DNA of 64,000 bases from Rhizobium oryzihabitans (GTDB lineage Bacteria; Pseudomonadota; Alphaproteobacteria; Rhizobiales; Rhizobiaceae): the NCBI RefSeq assembly GCF_010669145.1, contig NZ_CP048635.1, forward strand, positions 248,001 to 312,000, written 5' to 3'. The notes below the pieces were generated by a model. It was not told the DNA's origin. It saw only the letters and a list, made by a program, of their open reading frames with translations, and searched no databases. Shown here piece after piece: positions 57,777 to 64,000 of this stretch (position 1 is its first letter; every line of letters starts with the position of its first letter). A program made the translations under genes and the position numbers.

Positions 57777-58717
57777 AGCGAACTCTTCTTTCCCTCGTCG
57801 TCGCGGCAGCAAGCGTGCTTTCCCCCATGCAATCGCAGGCGGCCGACAAGCTGACCGTGTTGCTGGAATGGTTCGTGAACCCGGACCACGCGCCGATGGT
57901 GATCGCCAAGGAACGCGGGCTCTTTGCCGATGCGGGGCTGGAGGTCGAACTGGTTCCGCCGGCAGACCCATCCGCCGTGCCGCGTCTGGTCTCGGCAAAA
58001 CAGGCCGATATCGGCGTCCACTACCAGCCTAATCTCTATCTCGACCACGATGCCGGGCTGCCGCTCGTCCGTTTCGGTACGCTGGTGGAAACGCCGCTCA
58101 ACACCGTCACCGTTCTGGCCGATGGGCCGATCAAAAGCCTGAAGGACCTGAAGGGAAAGAAAATCGGCTTTTCCGTTTCCGGTTTTGAAGATGCCATGCT
58201 GAAGCGCATGCTGGAGAAGGACGGCCTGACGAAAGACGATGTGGAACTCGTCAACGTCAATTTTTCGCTCTCGCCTTCCCTGATCGCCGGCAAGGTGGAC
58301 GCCACGCTTGGCGGCTTCCGCAATTTCGAACTGACGCAGATGAAGCTTGAGGGGCACGAGGGCCGCTCCTTCTTCCCAGAGGAACATGGCGTGCCTGCCT
58401 ATGACGAGCTGATCTTTGTCACCCATCGCGATCTTGCGAAGGACACCCGCCTGCCGCGTTTCCTCTCCGCCGTGGAACAGGCCGCGATCTTCATCACCAA
58501 CCATCCGCAGGAATCCTGGCAGCTTTTCATCAAGGCCTATCCGAACCTTGACGATGCGCTGAACAAGCAGGCGTTTTTCGACACGTTGCCCCGTTTCGCC
58601 AAGCGTCCCGCCGCACTCGATCGCACCCGCTACACCCGCTTCGGCGAATTCATGCGGGACATGCAGCTGATCAAGCAGGCGCCGGCGGCGGACGACATCG
58701 CCGTGGAGCTGCAGTGA
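57773..58717 (+). CDS. thiY: Thiamine-precursor binding protein ThiY (NMT1-like)
   Basis: A 314-residue periplasmic protein of the ThiY/NMT1 type, with the signal peptide RTLLSLVVAAASVLSPMQSQA. Features are KLTVLLEWFVNPDHAPMVIAKERGLFADAGLEVELVPPADPSAVPRLVSAKQADIGVHYQPNLYL and PIKSLKDLKGKKIGFSVSGFEDAML, with aromatic residues suited to a pyrimidine ring. The start at 57773 overlaps the thiX stop; the longer frame from 57038 lies inside thiX and is not used. Confidence 0.9.
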   Translation: MKRTLLSLVVAAASVLSPMQSQAADKLTVLLEWFVNPDHAPMVIAKERGLFADAGLEVELVPPADPSAVPRLVSAKQADIGVHYQPNLYLDHDAGLPLVRFGTLVETPLNTVTVLADGPIKSLKDLKGKKIGFSVSGFEDAMLKRMLEKDGLTKDDVELVNVNFSLSPSLIAGKVDATLGGFRNFELTQMKLEGHEGRSFFPEEHGVPAYDELIFVTHRDLAKDTRLPRFLSAVEQAAIFITNHPQESWQLFIKAYPNLDDALNKQAFFDTLPRFAKRPAALDRTRYTRFGEFMRDMQLIKQAPAADDIAVELQ

Positions 58718-58719
58718 CC

Positions 58720-59460
58720 ATGGCAGACAGTTTTCCGACAGCGGCAAAGGCCGCCGAGATCCTCGGAAGGGTGAGGCAAGCGCGCCCGCGCGTGCATTGC
58801 CTGATGAACACCGTCGTGCAGAAATTCACCGCCGACGGCATCACCGTCGTCGGCGGCATTCCATCGATGACCACTTCGCTTGAGGAAATCGAGAGTTTCG
58901 TCGCCAAGGCGGATGCGCTTACCGTCAATCTCGGCACGCTGGATGCGGAACGGCGCAGGGTTATCCGGCTTGCGATCGAGATCGCCAATGCATCGGCAAA
59001 ACCCTGGATCGTCGACCCCGTGCATTGCGACTATTCGCCGTCGCGGCTGGAATTCGCACGCGAACTGATCGCGCTTTCACCCACCATCGTGCGCGGCAAC
59101 CGCGCGGAGATGAGCCTGATTGGCGACGTACCGGATGCGGTGCGGATCGAGACCGGGCCGGTCGATCATCTGCGCGATGCCACCCGGAGCGTCAGCATCG
59201 TCAACGGCCACCCGTGGATGGCGAAGGTGACGGGCACCGGTTGCCTCTCTGGCGGCGTCATCGCTGCCTTCATGGCGGTGGAAAAGGACGCGCTGACAGC
59301 CGCGGCCGCTGCACTCGCCGTCACCGGCGTTTCCGCCGAAATCGCCGCCGTCAACGCAAAGGGTCCCGGCACATTCGAACCGGCGTTTCTGGATGCGCTT
59401 TCCGAAGTTTCCAGTGAGGAGATAACAAGACATGCAAGGATCGAGCATGAACAAGGTTGA
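58720..59460 (+). CDS. thiM: Hydroxyethylthiazole kinase ThiM
   Basis: A 246-residue ribokinase-like enzyme that phosphorylates 4-methyl-5-(2-hydroxyethyl)thiazole for thiamine salvage. Key parts are VHCLMNTVVQKFTADGITVVGGIPSMTTSLEEIE, LTVNLGTLDAERR, WIVDPVHCDYSPSR, VRGNRAEM and VTGTGCLSGGVIAAF, with the catalytic cysteine in GTGC. The start may instead be the GTG at 58714, which overlaps the thiY stop and lies 5 bases after TGGAG. Its 3' end overlaps thiE. Confidence 0.93.
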   Translation: MADSFPTAAKAAEILGRVRQARPRVHCLMNTVVQKFTADGITVVGGIPSMTTSLEEIESFVAKADALTVNLGTLDAERRRVIRLAIEIANASAKPWIVDPVHCDYSPSRLEFARELIALSPTIVRGNRAEMSLIGDVPDAVRIETGPVDHLRDATRSVSIVNGHPWMAKVTGTGCLSGGVIAAFMAVEKDALTAAAAALAVTGVSAEIAAVNAKGPGTFEPAFLDALSEVSSEEITRHARIEHEQG

Positions 59461-60109
59461 TTACCGCCTGAATGCGCTGGTCGATGCGAGCCTCGGCGAT
59501 GTCGCGCCCCTGGCCGAGCTTGCTCTGGCGGCCGCGCTCAACGGCGCAACCATCCTGCAATATCGTGACAAGCATGGCTCGACTCGTGAAATGATCGAGA
59601 ACGCGCGGGCCATCCACGAGGCTATCGCCGGCACCGGCGTGCCGCTCGTCATCAACGACCGGGTGGATGTGGCGCTCGCGTCCGGTGCGGACGGGGTGCA
59701 TCTTGGCGCAGACGACATGGACGCCGAAACCGCCAGACGTATTCTCGGCGAAAAGGCAATCATCGGCCTTACCGTCAAGAACCGGGCAGATGCCGAACGG
59801 GCTGCCTCCATGCCCGCGGACTACGCCTGCATCGGTGGCGTGTTCGAGACGGTTTCCAAGGTCAATCCGGACAAGCCGGTCGGTATCGATGGTTTCACGC
59901 TGCTGCGCGGCCTTTTGCGTGAGTGGCGGCCGGAAATGCCGGTGGGCGCCATTGCCGGCATCGATCTTGCCCGTGTGCCACCCGTCGTCACCGCCGGTGC
60001 GGATGGCGTCGCGGTCATTTCCGCCATCTTCCGCGCCGGCGATATTGCCAGCGCAACCAAGGACTTCCGCGCGGCAGTCGACACGGCGCTGAAAGCGAGA
60101 CAGCCATGA
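59447..60109 (+). CDS. thiE: Thiamine-phosphate synthase ThiE
   Basis: A 220-residue TIM-barrel enzyme joining HMP-pyrophosphate and thiazole phosphate to form thiamine phosphate. Motifs are [73 protein letters not shown] and [16 protein letters not shown]. The start at 59447 has AAGGA 8 bases upstream and overlaps the end of thiM; its stop overlaps the thiD start. Confidence 0.94.
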   Translation: MNKVDYRLNALVDASLGDVAPLAELALAAALNGATILQYRDKHGSTREMIENARAIHEAIAGTGVPLVINDRVDVALASGADGVHLGADDMDAETARRILGEKAIIGLTVKNRADAERAASMPADYACIGGVFETVSKVNPDKPVGIDGFTLLRGLLREWRPEMPVGAIAGIDLARVPPVVTAGADGVAVISAIFRAGDIASATKDFRAAVDTALKARQP

Positions 60110-60903
60110 CAGCCATTGCATTGACCATTGCCGGTTCCGACAGCGGTGGCGGCGCGGGTATCCAGGCCGACATCAAGACCTTCTCGGCGCTCGGCGCCTA
60201 TGCCGCCAGCGTCATCACCGCCATCACCGCCCAGAACACCAGGGGCGTGACGGCGGTGGAGGATATTTCCGTCGCAAGCATCGTCGCGCAGATGGATGCG
60301 GTTTTTTCCGATCTTGCCGTCAATGCAGTGAAGATCGGCATGGTATCGCGGATCGAAACCATCGCCGCCATCGCGGCGCGGCTTCGGCAGCAGACCCAAC
60401 CGGTGGTGCTCGATCCGGTCATGGTGGCAACATCAGGCGACCGGCTGCTGCATGAGGACGCCATCGAGACGTTGCGTCGCGACCTCCTGCCGCTCGCCGC
60501 CATCGTCACGCCGAACCTGCCAGAGGCAGCGTTGCTGACAGGCACGCCGCTGGCAACCACGCAGAGCGAAATCACCCGTCAGGCAGAAAAGATCCTGACG
60601 GCGGGCGCGAAAGCCGTGCTCATCAAGGGCGGCCATGGCGATGGGCCTGAGAGTACGGATTATCTGTTCGCAGGCGGCACGATGCAGGCGCTTTCCGCGC
60701 CACGGGTGGACACGAAAAACGACCACGGCACCGGCTGCACGCTGGCGGCGGCGATTACCGCCTATCTCTCCATGGGCTATGAGTTGGCGGAAGCGGTGGG
60801 GCTGGCGAAGGACTACCTGAATGGTGCGCTTGACGCTGGCCGTGGGCTTGCCGTTGGTCAGGGGCGAGGGCCGGTGCATCATTTTTATAAGTGGTGGGGG
60901 TGA
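60106..60903 (+). CDS. thiD: HMP/HMP-phosphate kinase ThiD
   Basis: A 265-residue kinase making HMP pyrophosphate. It begins [45 protein letters not shown], has [16 protein letters not shown] and [13 protein letters not shown], and ends with the ATP/catalytic [21 protein letters not shown], with the catalytic Cys in GTGC. It is the last gene of the thi operon; a large inverted repeat lies just downstream. With thiM and thiE it forms a salvage set rather than a full synthesis set. Confidence 0.95.
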   Translation: MTAIALTIAGSDSGGGAGIQADIKTFSALGAYAASVITAITAQNTRGVTAVEDISVASIVAQMDAVFSDLAVNAVKIGMVSRIETIAAIAARLRQQTQPVVLDPVMVATSGDRLLHEDAIETLRRDLLPLAAIVTPNLPEAALLTGTPLATTQSEITRQAEKILTAGAKAVLIKGGHGDGPESTDYLFAGGTMQALSAPRVDTKNDHGTGCTLAAAITAYLSMGYELAEAVGLAKDYLNGALDAGRGLAVGQGRGPVHHFYKWWG

Positions 60904-60914
60904 CATCGAGACAC

Positions 60915-61117
60915 GGAGTGTGGGGCTTACCCCCTCTGTCCTGCCGGACATCTCCCCCTCAAGGGGGAGATCGGATGGGGCAGTCGCTCGGTCCCTTTTA
61001 TCGTCGGTGTTAGGGTCTCGTCCGCTGACTGAAATGCGCGGAGCGGGCCACTTGTCGATCTCCCCCCCTTGAGGGGAGATGTCCGGCAGGACAGAGGGGG
61101 GTAAGCCCCACACTCCA
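60915..61117. repeat. Large inverted repeat between thiD and the lrp-type gene
   Basis: Arms of about 58 bases (60915-60973 and 61057-61117) are almost perfectly complementary, from GGAGTGTGGGGCTTACC on the left to GGTAAGCCCCACACTCC on the right. Each arm contains its own smaller palindrome built on CTCCCCCTCAAGGGGGAG. It fills the gap between two convergent genes and belongs to the mosaic-repeat class; it could act as a terminator for both. Confidence 0.85.
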
Positions 61118-61119
61118 CG

Positions 61120-61578
61120 CTACCGCGCCTTCGGCGTCGCCAGCACATTCCGGATCGCAAAACTCGAATGAATCCGCGAAACACCCGGCAGCTTCGATAA
61201 AATCTCCTTGTGAATACGCTCGAAATCCCCCGCACTTTCCGCTTCACAACGCAGGAAATAATCCGATCCGCCTGTCATCAGGTAACATTCGCGGATTTCC
61301 GGATAACGCCGCACCGCGTTTTCAAAACGGTTGAGAAAATCCTCCGTCTGGCGATCGAGCGTGATCTGCACGATGACCGAGATCACCTCGCCGCCCGCAA
61401 GGCCGCTGGTGAGCGCCGTATAACCCCTGATGATACCTTCCCGCTCCAGAATATCGACCCGGCGAAGGCAGGCGGAGGCCGAAAGGCCGACCTCTGCGGC
61501 GAGTTTCGCATTGCTGATGCGGGCATTGAGCCTGAGCAGGCGGATAATATGGCGGTCGGTCGCATCGAGTGACGACAT
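61120..61578 (-). CDS. Lrp/AsnC-family regulator
   Basis: A 152-residue regulator from the ATG at 61578. The N-terminal helix-turn-helix is LDATDRHIIRLLRLNARISNAKLAAEVGLSASACLRRVDILEREGIIRGYTAL. The C-terminal RAM domain has VIVQITLDRQTEDFLNRFENAVRRYPEIRECYLMTGGSDYFLRCEAES. Divergent from dadX-dadA, it is the expected alanine-responsive activator of those genes, matching the DadR-type arrangement of other alphaproteobacteria. Confidence 0.9.
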   Translation of the reverse strand: MSSLDATDRHIIRLLRLNARISNAKLAAEVGLSASACLRRVDILEREGIIRGYTALTSGLAGGEVISVIVQITLDRQTEDFLNRFENAVRRYPEIRECYLMTGGSDYFLRCEAESAGDFERIHKEILSKLPGVSRIHSSFAIRNVLATPKAR

Positions 61579-61705
61579 AGAAAATTCCAATACGGCAAGG
61601 AAAGTTGCGTAGAGTGGAATTTTATCGCATGTTATTCGAACAATAGCCAAGAAATTCGATAATCGTTGCAATACTCTCATATGATAAAAATGAGGGTGAA
61701 CGACC

Positions 61706-62872
61706 ATGGACATGCAGATCAGCCGCCAGCAGGCAGCCGGTGGTGCAAGCGGCCATCTGACTATCGATCTCGGCGCATTGCGCGACAATTACCTGACCCT
61801 TGCGGCCATGGCCCCCACGGCTCAGACGGCAGCGGTCGTCAAGGCCGACGCATACGGCCTCGGTGCCGATATCGTCTCACAGACCCTGTTCGATGCAGGT
61901 TGCCGCAATTTCTTCGTTGCACACATTGATGAAGCGCTGGCGCTCCGGCTGCGTCTTTCAGCAGAAGCGCGGATTTTCGTCCTCAACGGGCTTCAGCCCG
62001 GCAACGAGACCTCCTGCGCCGCCATGGCCGTCACTCCGGTTCTGAATTCACTGGAACAGATCGCACAATGGGCGGCCCATGCCAAAAAGCTCGGCAAGCC
62101 ACTGCCCGCCGCGGTGCAGATCGATACTGGCATGTGCCGTCTCGGCCTCTCTCCCGAAGAGCTTGGAGTCCTCGCCTCCGGGCCGCAGCTGCTGGAGGGT
62201 ATCGACATTGCCTTTGTGATGAGCCACCTCGCCTGCGCTGATGAGCCGGATCACCTCTCCAATGCTGCGCAGCTTTCCGTGATGCGAAAAGCCGCTGTCG
62301 CCTTTCCTGATGCCCCTGTCTGCTTTTCCAATTCCGGCGGCATCTTTCTCGGCAATGATTACCACAACCACCTGCTGCGCCCCGGAATCGCGCTTTATGG
62401 CGGCGCGCCCTCCATTGCCCGTCCCAACCCGATGAAGCCGGTCGTCCGTCTGGATCTCGCCGTCGTCCAGACCCGCACGGTTCCCGCAGGTTCGCTGGTC
62501 GGTTACGGCGGTTCCTTCGAAACAGCCGGCCCGACGCGCCTTGCGGCGATCGCCGCCGGTTACGCTGACGGGCTGCCGCGTTCGCTCAGCAATCGCGGCG
62601 CGGCGTGGTATAACGGCGTACGCCTGCCGATTGCGGGACGCGTTTCGATGGACAGCATCATTCTCGACATATCCGCCCTGCCCGAGGGAACATTGACCCA
62701 GGGCAGTCTCGTGCAGATGATCGGGTCCGAGCAGACGCTGGAAGACATTGCCGACGATGCGGGCACGATCGCCTATGAAATCCTGACCGGGCTCGGACGC
62801 CGTTACCGCCGCACCTATATTCAGCCGGGCGAAACCCCGGCAGTCGCTTCAACATCTGTCAGCCATAAGTGA
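61706..62872 (+). CDS. dadX: Catabolic alanine racemase
   Basis: A 388-residue fold-type III PLP racemase. The PLP lysine is Lys46 in [16 protein letters not shown], and the second catalytic base (Tyr) is in [29 protein letters not shown]. Other markers are [26 protein letters not shown] and [19 protein letters not shown] precedes the ATG. Its position 7 bases before dadA shows the catabolic role: making D-alanine for oxidation. Confidence 0.94.
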   Translation: MDMQISRQQAAGGASGHLTIDLGALRDNYLTLAAMAPTAQTAAVVKADAYGLGADIVSQTLFDAGCRNFFVAHIDEALALRLRLSAEARIFVLNGLQPGNETSCAAMAVTPVLNSLEQIAQWAAHAKKLGKPLPAAVQIDTGMCRLGLSPEELGVLASGPQLLEGIDIAFVMSHLACADEPDHLSNAAQLSVMRKAAVAFPDAPVCFSNSGGIFLGNDYHNHLLRPGIALYGGAPSIARPNPMKPVVRLDLAVVQTRTVPAGSLVGYGGSFETAGPTRLAAIAAGYADGLPRSLSNRGAAWYNGVRLPIAGRVSMDSIILDISALPEGTLTQGSLVQMIGSEQTLEDIADDAGTIAYEILTGLGRRYRRTYIQPGETPAVASTSVSHK

Positions 62873-62879
62873 GACGATC

Positions 62880-64000
62880 ATGAACGTCACTATCCTCGGA
62901 GCCGGCGTCGTCGGCGTGACATCCGCCTGGTATCTGGCCAAAGCCGGACACAAGGTCACGGTGATCGACCGCCAGCCGGCTGCAGCACTGGAAACCAGCT
63001 TTGCCAATGCGGGCGAAGTTTCCCCCGGCTATTCCTCACCGTGGGCCGCACCAGGCATCCCGATGAAGGCGATGAAATGGCTGTTCATGAAACATGCGCC
63101 GCTGATTATTCGCCCAACGGCCGATCCGGCGGCGTGGCGCTGGATGAGCCAGATGCTGCGTAACTGCACATCGGCGCGTTATGCCATCAACAAGAGCCGC
63201 ATGGTGCGTGTGGCCGAGTATAGTCGCGATTGCCTGATGGCGCTGCGCGAAGAGACCGGCATAGAATACGACCAGCGCATGCAGGGCACTCTGGAGGTAT
63301 TCCGCACACAGAAGCAGTTCGATGCCATCGGCAAGGACGTGGACGTGCTGACGGCGGGCGGCGTGCCCTTTGAAATTCTCGACCGCGACGGCTGCGCCGC
63401 CATCGAACCCGGCCTTTCCCCTTCGAAGGAAAAGATTGTCGGCGGCCTGCGCCTGCCCGGCGACGAGACCGGCGACTGCTTCATGTTCACCACCGAACTT
63501 GCGCGTATGGCCGAAGAGGCGGGCGTTACCTTCCTTTACGATACCGGCATCATGCGCCCCGTCGTCGAGGCAGGACGCGTCAAGGCGGTGGAGACCACCC
63601 GTGGGCTGGTGGAGGCCGATATTTTCGTGGCGGCACTGGGCAGCTATTCGCCGCAGTTCGTGCGCCAGCTTGGCCTTACCCTGCCGGTTTACCCGGTCAA
63701 GGGTTACTCCATCACAGTTCCGATCGTGAAAGAGGAGCGCGCACCCGTTTCCACGGTCATGGACGAGACGTTCAAGGTTGCGATCACCCGGCTCGGCTCA
63801 CGCATTCGCGCCGGCGGCATGGCCGAGATCGCTGGTTTCAGCAAGGATTTGCCGGCCGCTCGCCAGGAAACGCTGGCCCATTCGGTCGAAGACCTGTTCG
63901 GCGGCGCGGGTGACCAGACCCAGGCGAAATTCTGGTGCGGTCTGCGTCCCATGACGCCGGATGGCACGCCTGTGATCGGCGCCACCCGCTACAGCAATCT
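62880..64000 (+). CDS. dadA: D-amino acid dehydrogenase small subunit DadA (3' end outside window)
   Basis: The frame from ATG 62880 is open to the window edge (373 codons). It begins with the FAD-binding [32 protein letters not shown] and contains [88 protein letters not shown] and [20 protein letters not shown]. It oxidises D-alanine to pyruvate, feeding electrons to the respiratory chain. About 45 C-terminal residues are missing from the window. Confidence 0.95.
   Translation, partial: MNVTILGAGVVGVTSAWYLAKAGHKVTVIDRQPAAALETSFANAGEVSPGYSSPWAAPGIPMKAMKWLFMKHAPLIIRPTADPAAWRWMSQMLRNCTSARYAINKSRMVRVAEYSRDCLMALREETGIEYDQRMQGTLEVFRTQKQFDAIGKDVDVLTAGGVPFEILDRDGCAAIEPGLSPSKEKIVGGLRLPGDETGDCFMFTTELARMAEEAGVTFLYDTGIMRPVVEAGRVKAVETTRGLVEADIFVAALGSYSPQFVRQLGLTLPVYPVKGYSITVPIVKEERAPVSTVMDETFKVAITRLGSRIRAGGMAEIAGFSKDLPAARQETLAHSVEDLFGGAGDQTQAKFWCGLRPMTPDGTPVIGATRYSN

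Overview
The window reads as an Agrobacterium/Rhizobium-group alphaproteobacterial chromosome. It has high GC, many solute-binding-protein (ABC and TRAP) uptake operons, a minCDE operon behind a CtrA-type box, mosaic palindromic intergenic repeats, and a gene order matching what I remember of the Agrobacterium tumefaciens linear chromosome (minCDE, the sulfoquinovose smo cluster, thi genes, dadXA). No rRNA, tRNA, CRISPR array, phage or intact insertion sequence was seen. The species call is recognition from memory, not a search.

Layout. 1-258: 5' part of an amidase gene. 0.6-4.8 kb: a membrane GGDEF-EAL protein followed by two paralogous amino-acid-type binding proteins without permeases. 4.9-6.7 kb: minC-minD-minE (minus strand). 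7.1-14.3 kb: a HAD phosphatase (frameshifted), a FadR-type GntR regulator, a TRAP transporter, a zinc dehydrogenase (frameshifted) and mannonate dehydratase; a VanZ-like protein and an alpha-ketoglutaric semialdehyde dehydrogenase follow. Together these suggest sugar-acid uptake and catabolism. 16.7-18.0 kb: an AztD-like zinc protein behind a Zur-like box. 18.1-24.2 kb: a leftward operon of a signal-less SsuA-like protein, an SsuD-like monooxygenase and a TRAP transporter, divergent from an ArsR regulator and a glutathione transferase; probably organosulfur metabolism. 24.2-33.7 kb: a dipeptide-type ABC transporter split around a SelA-like PLP enzyme, an IclR regulator, a Rid protein (frameshifted) and a cog3964 amidohydrolase. 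34.2-37.0 kb: a GT4 glycosyltransferase and a Wza-like export lipoprotein. 37.4-41.9 kb: an RND efflux pair. 41.9-46.5 kb: an autotransporter translationally coupled to an IalB-family protein.

46.7-56.7 kb is the complete sulfoquinovose monooxygenase (sulfo-SMO) locus. smoC-smoB-smoA run left, smoD-smoE-smoF-smoG-smoH-smoI run right, and two near-identical 21-bp elements lie in front of smoC/smoD and smoE. smoFGHE import the sulfosugar or its glyceride, smoI cleaves the glycoside, smoA and smoC desulfonate, and smoB reduces the 6-oxo sugar to glucose. 56.7-60.9 kb: a TPP riboswitch upstream of thiX-thiY-thiM-thiE-thiD. 61.1-64.0 kb: an Lrp/AsnC regulator divergent from dadX and a truncated dadA.

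Four genes (HAD phosphatase, zinc dehydrogenase, Rid protein, smoI) are each broken by one missing base in a G/C run reading 4 where the protein family needs 5. This uniform pattern suggests homopolymer under-calling in the sequence rather than four independent pseudogenes.
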